The notes under the pieces: model-generated
Told to the model about the DNA's origin: nothing
The model's input: the letters and a program-made list of their open reading frames with translations, nothing else
Database searches by the model: none
Source of the DNA: a virus
Virus record (IMG/VR): IMGVR_UViG_3300034004_000010
Location: 1-58,481 of that record
Length of the DNA: 58,481 bases
Reading direction: 5' to 3' (one strand)
Translations under genes and position numbers: made by a program
Shown here: piece by piece, positions 31,015 to 40,141 of the stretch
Position numbering within the stretch: the stretch's first letter is position 1
Layout of the letters: the number at the start of each line of letters is the position of its first letter

Positions 31015-32108
31015 TCCCGGCGCCGTTGGTGCAGGTGTGGGACGCGACCGGCTCGACCGCCCTGGGGGTCCTGGCCGGGTACGCGTCGATCACGGTGTCC
31101 GATGTCCTCAACGACCTGGGGTCGCTCACGCTGGTGTTCCCGCGGGACGTTGACGGCGGGACGCTGCTGGACACCGACGAGGACCGGCAGTTGAAGCTGC
31201 TGCTGCCGGGTGCGCCGGCGATGTGGTTCCTAAACGACGACGACGCCTCGACGTATGTGTCGGACGCACCGGAGTCGGAGCCCATCAGTTACACGTGCCG
31301 GTCGCTGGCGGGGGTGCTCGACGAGGCTGTGGTGTACCCGGAGGCGACGTTCACGACGGCGACGCCGGGCGCGATTGTCGCGTCTCTGTTCGCTGCGGCG
31401 CAGTCGCGGGGGCTGCTGCAGGGCCTCACGTTGACCGGTGGCGCCACTCTGGACGCTTCGGGGGTGGCGTGGCCGACGAACGCCCCGACCGTTACGTACC
31501 GGGTCGGCACGAGCCTCCTGACGGTATTGAAGGGCCTCGCGGACGCGGGGCTGTTGGAGTGGCGGATGAACGCCCGCGCCTTGGAGGTCCACCGCGTCAG
31601 TGGCGGTCTGGATCGGACGCTGGACGTGGTCTTGCGGCCTAGGCGTGACGTGCTCGCTGCGCCTCTCACGCGGTCCCGTAGGGCGGTCGCTACGGCGGTC
31701 GTCGTCGAGGGTGACGCGGGCGCCACGGTGCGCCGCACGCAGGCCCTGACGGGCCGCAGGGCCCGCGAGGAGTACCTGTCGCAGACCTCCGCCCCTAGTG
31801 GCGCTCTCAACGACGTGGGGGACCTGTACCTCGCGGCCCACGCCGCTGCGGACGTGCAGTTCACGCATGACTTGACCGACGCGGACGAGTCGCCGGTTCC
31901 GTGGGTGGCGTACCGCCCTGGGGATCGCATCCAGACGGTTGCGGCCGGCGCGGGTGTCACGTCCCGGCGGGTGGCGCAGGTCGCGCTGTCGATGACCCCT
32001 GAGGACACGAAGGTGACGCTTGAGTTGGGGTCGCTGTTGAAGACGGCGGAGGAGCAGTTCGACGCGAAGCTGCGCCGGATCCTGCCGGGCGCCTCGTCCC
32101 TGACCTGA
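31002..32108 (+). CDS. Tail tip/baseplate protein (Tal or gp37-like)
   Basis: 368-aa protein with the order and features of Siphovirus ReqiPepy6 gp37-like/Tal tip proteins: N-terminal beta domain (SITVSDVLNDLGSLTLVFPR), a central TVTYRVGTSLLTVLKGLADA segment with EWRMN, and a terminal beta strand series. GTG 31002 overlaps the previous gene by 13 bp; a TTG at 31011 is an alternative. Confidence 0.78.
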   Translation: MAALIPAPLVQVWDATGSTALGVLAGYASITVSDVLNDLGSLTLVFPRDVDGGTLLDTDEDRQLKLLLPGAPAMWFLNDDDASTYVSDAPESEPISYTCRSLAGVLDEAVVYPEATFTTATPGAIVASLFAAAQSRGLLQGLTLTGGATLDASGVAWPTNAPTVTYRVGTSLLTVLKGLADAGLLEWRMNARALEVHRVSGGLDRTLDVVLRPRRDVLAAPLTRSRRAVATAVVVEGDAGATVRRTQALTGRRAREEYLSQTSAPSGALNDVGDLYLAAHAAADVQFTHDLTDADESPVPWVAYRPGDRIQTVAAGAGVTSRRVAQVALSMTPEDTKVTLELGSLLKTAEEQFDAKLRRILPGASSLT

Positions 32109-32127
32109 CCGATTCTGGAGGCTGCTG

Positions 32128-32604
32128 GTGCCCACACCGCCGATTCCCTACAAGACGGTGACGGGCCGCTACGACGGCCCTGATGGCACCGACGTCGCCG
32201 GCGTGACGCTGCGGTTCATCCCGTCGACCACTGTGGTTGATGCCGGCGGGAACGTCGTGGTCCCGGCGCTGCCGATCACTGTGATCACGGACGGCACGGG
32301 CGCGTTCTCAGTGAACCTGATGGTCACCGATGACCCGGACACGAACCCGACCGGCTGGTCGTGGCGCCTGTCGGAACTGTTCCCCGGCGGGCGCGAGGTC
32401 GACTTCTTCGTCCCGTCCACGTCGCCGGCGTCGGTGGCCTTTGCTGACCTAACGCCTGCGACGGACATCGACGAGCGGTACGCGTACACGACGACCGCGA
32501 CGACTGCAGCCCTCGACGCACGGATGACGTCGCTGGAAGCCACGGCGGCGATCGTCAACGCTGGGGCCGTCCTCATTCACCCCTACATCTGGGCGGGCAT
32601 CTGA
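32128..32604 (+). CDS. Minor tail protein (158 aa)
   Basis: GTG start. An Ig-like/fibronectin-like beta domain (KTVTGRYDGPDGTDVAGVTL ... FVPSTS) followed by a short helical end (LDARMTSLEATAAIV). The N-terminal KTVTGRY pattern is common in actinophage minor tail proteins. It probably attaches to the tip complex. Confidence 0.65.
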   Translation: MPTPPIPYKTVTGRYDGPDGTDVAGVTLRFIPSTTVVDAGGNVVVPALPITVITDGTGAFSVNLMVTDDPDTNPTGWSWRLSELFPGGREVDFFVPSTSPASVAFADLTPATDIDERYAYTTTATTAALDARMTSLEATAAIVNAGAVLIHPYIWAGI

Positions 32605-32942
32605 TGGCAACCGCGCGCTACCTCGTTCTTGGCCAGAGCGCTCCGACCAGCACGACCGAGGCGGCCCTCTACACCGTTCCTGGCGGACGCGAAGCGATCG
32701 GCGCCACAGTCAGCGCCTGCTGCCTCGCGACGGCAGGTCAGGTGAAGGTGCGCCTGGCAGTCTGCCCCGGTGGGGCAGCAACGGTGAACAAGCACTACCT
32801 CTGGTACGACATGGTGCTCTACCCGGGGCAGACGGAGACGCTGACCATCGGCATGGGCCTCGCCGCCACGGATGTCGTCCGCGTCAAGACCGACACGGCC
32901 AATGGAGTGGCGTTCACCGCGTTCGGCACGGAGATCTACTGA
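32604..32942 (+). CDS. Minor tail protein (112 aa)
   Basis: ATG overlaps the previous TGA by one base. All-beta protein with a jelly-roll-like pattern (ALYTVPGGREAIGATVSACC ... YLWYDMVLYPGQTETL), typical of small tail accessory proteins that decorate baseplates or fibres. Specific function unknown. Confidence 0.6.
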   Translation: MATARYLVLGQSAPTSTTEAALYTVPGGREAIGATVSACCLATAGQVKVRLAVCPGGAATVNKHYLWYDMVLYPGQTETLTIGMGLAATDVVRVKTDTANGVAFTAFGTEIY

Positions 32943-33418
32943 TGAGCGGGTACAGGTCGGGCGCCACGCCACCCCACTTCGTCACCAAGCCGAACCTGCC
33001 CGGGCGCATTCTTATCGGCGGGCCGGTCCAGATCGGTTTCCCGGGGAATGGCTACAGCGCTTGGAACGAACTCGTCGCGTCCCTTGGGACGGAGCACTAC
33101 CTGACCAGCGTCGGATGTTTCGGCGACCACGCAAGCTCAACCTTCTCGGGGCCGACCCTGGTGGATGTCGGAGTCGGTGGCAGCGGTGCCGAAGTCGTAA
33201 CGTCCACGTCGATGATCGTGGGGGCCTCCCCTGCCTACCAGGGATCATCGATCACGATCTGGGCGCCGGGCGGAGACGGCCCACTGATGCCCGCGACCCG
33301 TATCGCGGCGGGGACGCGGATCGCGGTGCGCGGGAAGATGGGTTCCGGCGGGTCGGCGGGGGCTAACTTTTACGTCTACCTGTTCGGGGTTTCCGTCACG
33401 TCCGTGGACAACTTCTGA
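32942..33418 (+). CDS. Minor tail protein (158 aa)
   Basis: Start overlaps the previous stop by one base. Gly/Ser-rich beta protein beginning with a flexible segment, then alternating strands (GSSITIWAPGGDGPLMPATR). It lies among fibre genes. No homologous family recognised with confidence. Confidence 0.55.
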   Translation: MSGYRSGATPPHFVTKPNLPGRILIGGPVQIGFPGNGYSAWNELVASLGTEHYLTSVGCFGDHASSTFSGPTLVDVGVGGSGAEVVTSTSMIVGASPAYQGSSITIWAPGGDGPLMPATRIAAGTRIAVRGKMGSGGSAGANFYVYLFGVSVTSVDNF

Positions 33419-33747
33419 TGGCCGCGCCGAAGACTCCGCAGTCGGAGCAGTGCTGGGCGGTCGTTGACGCCACCGGCGCGCTGATCTCGGTGGGGACGGT
33501 CGTGGCGAACCCGCTGCGCAGCGGCCTGTCGAAGGTGAAGGTCGACGGCCCGTCGAACGGTCGCCCCTGGGATCCGCAGGCGAAGGCGTGGGGCGAGATT
33601 CCTGCACCTGCCGAGCCGGAACCAACCGTCACGGAGACGGTCCTGCCGATCCTCGCTGGCATCGCCGCCGACGAATCGAAGACCCGCGACGAGCGGGTCG
33701 ACGCGATCCTCGCGGCCCTCGCCGCTGTAGCGCCCGACAGCCCCTGA
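33418..33747 (+). CDS. Minor tail protein (109 aa)
   Basis: Begins one base into the previous stop. N-terminal beta segment (CWAVVDATGALISVGTVVAN) resembling short adaptor domains in fibre clusters, followed by a Pro-rich linker and a C-terminal helix (TRDERVDAILAALAAVAP) that could act as a fibre assembly or chaperone tail. Confidence 0.55.
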   Translation: MAAPKTPQSEQCWAVVDATGALISVGTVVANPLRSGLSKVKVDGPSNGRPWDPQAKAWGEIPAPAEPEPTVTETVLPILAGIAADESKTRDERVDAILAALAAVAPDSP

Positions 33748-33775
33748 CCCGCCCGTACTCGACGAAGGGGCTTCC

Positions 33776-36451
33776 GTGAGCCTGCCCACCGGTCTGTCCA
33801 CCGTCACCGTGACCTGCGGCCCGTACGTGGACGCGAAGGGCGCCCCCTACACGGGGACCGTCACGTTCACCCCATCCACGAAGGTCCGCTGGGCCGCGAC
33901 CGGCGCCGTCGTCCTCGACGGCACCGTGAACGTCCCCATCGACACCACCGGCGTCGGGCAGGTCACCCTCCCCGCGACCGACGCCGCCGGCCTGAACGTC
34001 ACCGGGTTCACCTACAGCGTGGCGTACTCCCTGCGCGGCGCAGGCGGCGCCGTCACGGGTGTCCGCGCCGCGTACTCGATCCAGATCCCGGCCGCCGCGC
34101 CGACAGTGACGCTCGAGCTCCTGCAGCCGTTCGCCTCGACCGGCGGCATCGATGTGTCCGTGCCCGCGGTGACATCAGTGGCGGGCTTGACGGGGGCAGT
34201 GTCGGCCAGCGACCTCACCACGGCTCTCGGTGGCGTCCCTGGTGGCGGCGGGGGTGGGGGTGGAGGGGTTGTCAGCGAGCCCGTCGCAGACGCCACCGCT
34301 GTCACCAAGGGCATCCTGCAACTCACCGGCGACCTCGCCGGGACCGCCTCGTCACCCATCATCGCCACAGGCGCCGTCACCAGCGCCAAGCTCGCGGCCG
34401 GCGCCGTGGGCGCTGCGGCCCTCGGCGCAGGCGCGGTGACCAGCGCGAAACTCGCGCCCGACCTCAAGTCGACCCTGCCGCTGCTCACCCCCGCCGTGTC
34501 CACCACCACCATCGGCACCCTCGTCGCCGGAGCGGTCAACCGGATCACCCCGACCGCTGCGGCAACGCGCGGCCTGCCGGACGCCGTCAACGCAGGCGCG
34601 GGCGCCATCATCGTGGTCAAGGCCGCGGCGAACCCCGTCACCATCACCTCGCAGGGGTCCATCCCCAGCCTCGTCGGGACGTCGGGCGGCACCAGCAACG
34701 GCCTCACCCTGCCCGGCGGGATCCAGGCCGGCGACGTCATCCTCCTCGTCTGCGCCTCCTACACCCTCGGCCTCGCCGTCCCCGCCGGGTTCACGCTGCT
34801 CGCGACTGCGGCGAACGCCACCAGCGGCTCCGGCCAGGCCACGATCTTCTACAAGGTCGCGGCAGGCACGGAGTCCAGCTCGAGCATCCCCGGGATCACG
34901 AACAACACCGGCATGGCCGCCGTCGTGGTGCGCGGCGCCAACGGCACCGCCCCATTCGACCCGTCGAAGCCGACGGCGACGTTCGGGTACCAGCTCACCC
35001 ACACCCCGCCGTCGATCACCACCTCAAGCGCCTGCTACCTGCTGTTCATCGACTCCACCACGCAGGACACCACCGGCGGCTCCGTCACCGGCCCCCCGAT
35101 CCTGAACGGAAAGACGGCCACTTTCGGGATCACCATCTGGGGCGCCACGCAGAGCGGCGCGGGCACCACCGCATGCCCGGGCACCGTCACGTTCGGGAGT
35201 GCTGTCGCCGGGTCCGGCATCACCATCGGCCTCACGTCCGGTGTGACCGTCAGTTCCATCAACGGCACCGTCGGCGCCAGCCGCGTCGTCGCGGCCGGCG
35301 AGACGGTCATTCTTCGCTCCGACGGCGTCTCCGACTGGGCCGACATCACCGGCGGCTCGCCCGTATCGGTCCTGGACGCCCGCTACGACGCGGCCGGGGC
35401 GGCGACAGCCGTGGACGCCAGGGTTACGGCCCTCGCGTCGTCCATGTCGAACACCCTTGACCGGTCCCCGGTGCTGTGGCCGTTCTCGGTCGACTCGATC
35501 TGGAACCTGCCGGTCGCCACCACTGCGCGGTTCGAGAAGTCCACAGACACGATGACCGCCGCGCTGCTCGGGGCCTCGGGCACGCCGTGGATGAACTCGG
35601 AGCAGTACAGCCACCCGGTGACGCAGGCTTCGGACAGTGACCCGTTGGCGACTGTCACCGACTTCTACGAACCCACTCGGTCGGGCATCTTCCGAGTGCC
35701 AGCCAACGCCACGATCGCTGGCGGCGGCGACCAGCACATGCACATCGTGGACCCGCTACAGGTGTGGGTGCACGAGTGCTTCGGCACGACCAGGAACTCG
35801 CCGACGTCGTACACGGTCGGCCGGCACGAGGCATCAAACCTCTACGGCCCGGGCGCGGGGCCAATCGGCGGTACGCGTGCCTATGGCGGGTCCGCGATCG
35901 GGGGGCTGATCCGCAAATGGGAAGTGGACCCCACGCACCCGGCCTACACGGGTGAGATCCGGCACGCCCTAGCCATCGCACTCGGAAACAACCAGCTGTA
36001 CTACAACTCCGTCGGCTCCGCTGTCGGGCAAGACCAGTACGGGTGGGGTGCCAGCCGCGGCTACGTGTGGCCCGCGACCGAGCAGGACTACGACTCGCCG
36101 TACACGTACTTCGGCGTCATCCCGATGGGGTCGTTCTGCGCGATCCCATCGTGGGTGAACGTGGAGGCGTTGCCGTTGTCGGCGGCCGGGAAGATGGTCG
36201 CGCGGGCGATGCAGCGTTACGGCGTCTACGTCACTGACCGGTCGGCGGCGTTCACGATGTACGTCGAACCGGGAACCCCCACGTCCTGGCTGTATCCGGC
36301 CAGAGACAACATCGCCGTTCTGAGGGCGCAGCTGCGAATCGTCACCAACAGTGGAAAGGGCACCCCAGGCGGCGGTGTCTGGCTGGGTGACGACTCGAAC
36401 CGCGTCGCACCGCTGGCGCCCCCCCTTCCCCCCCTCCCGAAGGGAGCGTGA
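33776..36451 (+). CDS. Large tail fibre with C-terminal enzyme-like domain (891 aa)
   Basis: N-terminal beta domain (about 1-130) is followed by a Gly9 linker and a collagen/fibre-shaft-like stretch with repeated GAVTSAKLA units (about 195-230), then beta domains. The C-terminal 330 residues start with a SIWNLPV motif and include GGGDQHMHIVD, HECFG, HEASNLYGPGAGPIGG and RHALAIALG. These resemble secreted actinobacterial carbohydrate-active proteins of the 'S-x-W-N-x-P' type (inference; exact family not certain). Probable adsorption fibre that binds or degrades a surface polysaccharide. Confidence 0.7.
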   Translation: MSLPTGLSTVTVTCGPYVDAKGAPYTGTVTFTPSTKVRWAATGAVVLDGTVNVPIDTTGVGQVTLPATDAAGLNVTGFTYSVAYSLRGAGGAVTGVRAAYSIQIPAAAPTVTLELLQPFASTGGIDVSVPAVTSVAGLTGAVSASDLTTALGGVPGGGGGGGGGVVSEPVADATAVTKGILQLTGDLAGTASSPIIATGAVTSAKLAAGAVGAAALGAGAVTSAKLAPDLKSTLPLLTPAVSTTTIGTLVAGAVNRITPTAAATRGLPDAVNAGAGAIIVVKAAANPVTITSQGSIPSLVGTSGGTSNGLTLPGGIQAGDVILLVCASYTLGLAVPAGFTLLATAANATSGSGQATIFYKVAAGTESSSSIPGITNNTGMAAVVVRGANGTAPFDPSKPTATFGYQLTHTPPSITTSSACYLLFIDSTTQDTTGGSVTGPPILNGKTATFGITIWGATQSGAGTTACPGTVTFGSAVAGSGITIGLTSGVTVSSINGTVGASRVVAAGETVILRSDGVSDWADITGGSPVSVLDARYDAAGAATAVDARVTALASSMSNTLDRSPVLWPFSVDSIWNLPVATTARFEKSTDTMTAALLGASGTPWMNSEQYSHPVTQASDSDPLATVTDFYEPTRSGIFRVPANATIAGGGDQHMHIVDPLQVWVHECFGTTRNSPTSYTVGRHEASNLYGPGAGPIGGTRAYGGSAIGGLIRKWEVDPTHPAYTGEIRHALAIALGNNQLYYNSVGSAVGQDQYGWGASRGYVWPATEQDYDSPYTYFGVIPMGSFCAIPSWVNVEALPLSAAGKMVARAMQRYGVYVTDRSAAFTMYVEPGTPTSWLYPARDNIAVLRAQLRIVTNSGKGTPGGGVWLGDDSNRVAPLAPPLPPLPKGA

Positions 36452-37572
36452 CCGCGATGCGGGTCCTGTATGACGTCGACCTCAAGGCGTACGCCGACAG
36501 CGCGTCGCTGCCGCAACCCGACTTCAGGGTTGTGACCAACGGCGGCGCCACCTTCGCCGTCAGCGGCGGCGCGGGCGTCTTCACCGCGACGTCAGCGACG
36601 AACTACTCGTCGTACGCGTACGCGAAGCTACGCACGCAGGTCGAGGACAACTACGAGATCCTCGTCCAGTACAAGCTGGTGAACATCGGGGCCGGTGCAT
36701 TCGCCAGCCTGTACTTCCGGTCCTCCGACTTCAATGCAGTGAACTCCAGCCCCGACTGGTGCTACAACGCGGGCTTCCCGGTCGCCACCTCCTCGTACGG
36801 GTACTCGAAGCGGGCGAACGCGTCCACCGTAACGTTGGCGCCCAAGCAAGACGGCGCGCTATCGCGGACGCCGGTGAACGGCGACATCATCAGCTACCGG
36901 CTCCGGGTCGAGGGCGACCTGTTCCGCAGTAAGGCGTGGTTCGAGGGCACCACCGAGCCGTCCACCTGGGGCGCGTACGCGATGGACCCGGGGCAGGTGG
37001 GCCGCGGCGGGATGTACCTCTCCTTCAGCGGGGGCACCTTCGGCGCGGCAGTGATCGAGCTCCGCCGCGTCGTCGTCGCCGACCTGACGACCGACCGCGA
37101 AGGTGCGATCACCGAGTCGCAAAGCCTCGTGCACATCGGCCGAACCGAGACGATCCACGGCGTCAAGACGTTCAGCCAGCCTCCAACCATGCCCACTCCG
37201 ACGGCGACCGGGCATGCTGCGACGAAGGCGTACGTCGACGGCCTCGCCCTCACCAGGACTGTCAACGTCGTCGCCGCATCCGGCGCCGCGCAGACCATCC
37301 CGGCGCCAACGACGGCACTCATGCACAAGTACACCCTGACCGCGAACTGCACCTTCACGCTCCCGACTGCGGTGGCAGGGCAGTCGTTCCTCGTGTCGCT
37401 CGTGCAGGACGGCACAGGCTCCCGGACCGCCACCTTCACCGGTGCGAAGTGGCCGGGTGGCACGGCCCCCACTCTCTCCACCGGCGCGGGGAAGATCGAC
37501 GACCTGGCGTTCGTGTGCACCGACGCGACGACGGGCTGGAAGGGCCAAGTTGTGGGCTTGGACATGCGATAG
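36448..37572 (+). CDS. Tail fibre protein with lectin-like and shared C-terminal domain (374 aa)
   Basis: GTG overlaps the previous stop. The N-terminal 200 residues form a LamG/concanavalin-like beta sandwich (YEILVQYKLVNIGAGAFASL, then YRLRVEGDLFRSKAWFEGT). The final 103 residues (37261-37572) are about 86% identical to the end of the protein encoded at 39176-40141. A THGVKTFSQPP-like hinge precedes the duplicated module. Likely a receptor-binding or fibre-tip protein. Confidence 0.7.
   Translation: MTAMRVLYDVDLKAYADSASLPQPDFRVVTNGGATFAVSGGAGVFTATSATNYSSYAYAKLRTQVEDNYEILVQYKLVNIGAGAFASLYFRSSDFNAVNSSPDWCYNAGFPVATSSYGYSKRANASTVTLAPKQDGALSRTPVNGDIISYRLRVEGDLFRSKAWFEGTTEPSTWGAYAMDPGQVGRGGMYLSFSGGTFGAAVIELRRVVVADLTTDREGAITESQSLVHIGRTETIHGVKTFSQPPTMPTPTATGHAATKAYVDGLALTRTVNVVAASGAAQTIPAPTTALMHKYTLTANCTFTLPTAVAGQSFLVSLVQDGTGSRTATFTGAKWPGGTAPTLSTGAGKIDDLAFVCTDATTGWKGQVVGLDMR
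37261..37572 (+). repeat. Duplicated fibre C-terminal module, copy 1
   Basis: Encodes the 103-residue module that begins VNVVAASG and ends VGLDMR. Copy 2 is at 39830-40141, with about 14 amino-acid differences. Includes the shared core MHKYTLTANCTFT and RTATFTGAKW. Confidence 0.8.
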
Positions 37573-37629
37573 CAGCCGCGCCTGTCTGACCAGCATCACT
37601 ACACACCTCACGATCCGGAAGGCGCCTTG

Positions 37630-39108
37630 ATGGCCACGTACGTGTTCATCCCCACCCCGGTCACGGGCGGCGCGACGGTGCGGTTCGACACCGCCTCCGG
37701 GTCGACCAGCCCAGCAACGATCTATCCGATGGACTACTCGGAGCCCATCCCTGGCGCGCTGGTGCGGGCGCACACGTTCAGCGGGAACCTCCCGAAGATC
37801 GAGTCCGACAGCGCCACGCTGTACCAGAAGACCCTGGACTACCGGGGGACCACCGTCACCGCGACGACGACGCTGACGGGCGTAGCGCAGGCCACGGGCG
37901 CGCCTGTCTCGGGCGTTGACCTGTCTGCTCTCAATGCCACCTTCGCTCAAGACAAGCAGGGCTACTACGTCCCCCCGGGTTGGGGCGCGTCGTGGCGTGC
38001 GGCCCGGGCGACCGCTGCGGCTGGCACAGGCCTAGCTCGCGTCGCCTTCGTGGGCGACTCCATCACGCAGGGGTTCGACGCCTCGAACCTCTACACCACG
38101 TCCTACCCGCACTTGATCCGCTCCACGTTGCAGACCACCTTTGGCGACGGCGGTTCCGGCTTCCTGGGCATGGCGCACACCAGCAACTACTCCGTGTTCG
38201 AGGCCAGCGGCTACAGCGGCCAGCTCCGTGTTGCACTGTCGGGCACGTGGACCACCAACACCCCCGAGTCGGGCAGCGTCGGCGGCGAAGGCACGGGGGG
38301 TGTCGGGTACTCCTCCTCCACGTCGGGGAACACCGCAACGTTCTCCCAGGTCCGGGGCACCAGCATCACCATCTGGTACAGCACCTTCCCCTCGAACGGC
38401 ACCTTCACGGTCACTGTCGACGGCTCAGTGGTGGGCACCATCAACGCCGGCATAGCGCAGAGCATGGCGTCCACGACGTACGCCGTGTCGGCGGGCACCC
38501 ACACTGTCATCCTCACCCTCACCGCCGCTGCCGGCGTGACCATCTTCGGGGTGACCGGCTCCAACGCGACCGGCGTCCGCGTCGACAACTACGGCCGATC
38601 GAGTGCGGACTCCCGGCACTTCAACCTCAGCACCAACGGCGCAGCCAACGCCACCGTGACCGGCGGCACCGCCGCCACCTACTCCGGCGGCTCGGCCAAT
38701 CCGTGCGACCTGCTCATCTACGCGATGTTCGTCAACGACTCCGGCAACGGCGTGACGGGCACGCAGTACATGTCGAACATCAAGCAGCACATGGATCAGG
38801 TGCGCAACCGCGTGGCCAACCCAGCCACCGACATCATCTTCTTCCACCCCCACATCGGGAGGTGGGACGGCACGAACTACCGCAGCCTGGAGTACGCGGC
38901 GCAGATGCACTCCGCCGCCGCCATCTTCGGCGCCGCATACGTCAACGCGGGGGCGATCAACAAAAACTCCTGGGACTACTTCAACAGCCTGGGCGGCTGG
39001 GGTTCCGGCCACAACACCACTGGCGCGTCGGGCACCGACTCCGTCCATCCTGGCGATGCTGGCCACCAGCTGTACGCGAACTATCTGCTGACTCTCATCA
39101 ACAGCTAG
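37630..39108 (+). CDS. Tail-associated SGNH/GDSL hydrolase (492 aa)
   Basis: N-terminal module (about 1-90) is shared with the protein at 39176-40141 (GSTSPATI, then ATLYQKTL). After a linker the SGNH hydrolase begins with RVAFVGDSITQGFD (nucleophile Ser144) and ends with GTDSVHPGDAGHQ (catalytic Asp470 and His473). A beta-sandwich insert lies between (about 200-330). SGNH enzymes remove acetyl or acyl esters, so this is a candidate deacetylase acting on host envelope glycans. The GGAAGG site favours ATG 37630 over the TTG just upstream. Confidence 0.85.
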   Translation: MATYVFIPTPVTGGATVRFDTASGSTSPATIYPMDYSEPIPGALVRAHTFSGNLPKIESDSATLYQKTLDYRGTTVTATTTLTGVAQATGAPVSGVDLSALNATFAQDKQGYYVPPGWGASWRAARATAAAGTGLARVAFVGDSITQGFDASNLYTTSYPHLIRSTLQTTFGDGGSGFLGMAHTSNYSVFEASGYSGQLRVALSGTWTTNTPESGSVGGEGTGGVGYSSSTSGNTATFSQVRGTSITIWYSTFPSNGTFTVTVDGSVVGTINAGIAQSMASTTYAVSAGTHTVILTLTAAAGVTIFGVTGSNATGVRVDNYGRSSADSRHFNLSTNGAANATVTGGTAATYSGGSANPCDLLIYAMFVNDSGNGVTGTQYMSNIKQHMDQVRNRVANPATDIIFFHPHIGRWDGTNYRSLEYAAQMHSAAAIFGAAYVNAGAINKNSWDYFNSLGGWGSGHNTTGASGTDSVHPGDAGHQLYANYLLTLINS

Positions 39109-39175
39109 CCCGCATGGTCGTCACCTGACCTGCAGGCCCCGCCGCTCGAACAGCCACCCCGGAGGAGACCCCCTG

Positions 39176-40141
39176 ATGGCGCGGTACTACTTCCAACTCT
39201 CCACCGTCACCCCCGGGACGTACGTCCGGCTCGACTCCGCCTCCGGCTCAACATCCCCCACGGCGATCAGCCCCCGGGATTCCGCGGTGGTCATCCCCGG
39301 CTCGATCCTGAGATCAGATGCCACGACCGGGGGACTGCCGGGGGTGGCTGCCGGGGTGGCGACGCTGTACCAGAAGACCCTCAGTGCCACTGGCGCGGTG
39401 ACCGCCACTGCGACTCTGACGGGCACGCTCGTCGACGGCTCCGATCCGGGCGCGCTGCCTCCGTTGACCTTCCCGCAGCAGGTCAACACGTCGAGCGACC
39501 CGCCGAAGCTCGCGGGGCCTAACGCGTGGACCGGAACGCAGGACTTCACCGGCGCCACAGTGACCGGCATCAGTGGTGGCGGTAGTGCCACGGTTGGCAC
39601 TACCGCCGGCACAGTCGCGGCCGGGGACGACTCGCGGATCACTGGTGCGGCGCAGAAGTCGGCGAACCTGTCCGACCTGGCCTCCGCCTCCACCGCGCGA
39701 ACAAACCTCGGCCTCGGCACGGCCTCAACCCAAGCCACCGGAACCTTCCTGCAGGCCGTGAACAACCTGTCCGACGTCACTGCGGCGACAGCTCGCGCCA
39801 ACCTCGGCGCGGTGGGCATCACGGAGGCCGTGAACGTCGTCGCGACGTCAGGCTCCGCCCAGACGATCCCCGCGCCGACCACGGCGACGATGCACAAGTA
39901 CACCCTCACGGCGAACTGCACGTTCACTATGCCCACGGCCACAGCCGGGCAGTCGTTCTCCGTGTCACTCGTGCAAGACGCCACCGGCAGCCGCACAGCC
40001 ACCTTCACCGGTGCGAAGTGGGCCGGCGGCACCGCCCCGACCCTGTCGACAGGCGCCAGCAAGATTGACGACCTGGTGTTCCAGTGCACCGACGCCACCG
40101 TGGGCTGGAAGGGCTACGTCGCCGGACTGGACATGCGGTGA
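39176..40141 (+). CDS. Tail fibre protein built from shared modules (321 aa)
   Basis: Chimeric fibre. Its first 85 residues match the N-terminus of the SGNH hydrolase gene (SASGSTSPTAISPRD, ATLYQKTLSATG), its last 103 residues match the end of the 36448-37572 protein, and the middle has fibre repeats of the type KSANLSDLASASTARTNLGL and NNLSDVTAATARANLGAVG. Such SDLxSxxTARxNLGL repeats are typical of trimeric phage tail fibres. Confidence 0.8.
   Translation: MARYYFQLSTVTPGTYVRLDSASGSTSPTAISPRDSAVVIPGSILRSDATTGGLPGVAAGVATLYQKTLSATGAVTATATLTGTLVDGSDPGALPPLTFPQQVNTSSDPPKLAGPNAWTGTQDFTGATVTGISGGGSATVGTTAGTVAAGDDSRITGAAQKSANLSDLASASTARTNLGLGTASTQATGTFLQAVNNLSDVTAATARANLGAVGITEAVNVVATSGSAQTIPAPTTATMHKYTLTANCTFTMPTATAGQSFSVSLVQDATGSRTATFTGAKWAGGTAPTLSTGASKIDDLVFQCTDATVGWKGYVAGLDMR
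39830..40141 (+). repeat. Duplicated fibre C-terminal module, copy 2
   Basis: Partner of 37261-37572; starts VNVVATSGSAQT and ends VAGLDMR. High identity over the whole module indicates recent duplication or gene conversion within the fibre cluster. Confidence 0.8.

Noticed and set aside
34245-34270. G-rich run as a regulatory G4 element
   Set aside because: It encodes a Gly9 linker in the large tail fibre, a common hinge, and sits deep inside the gene.
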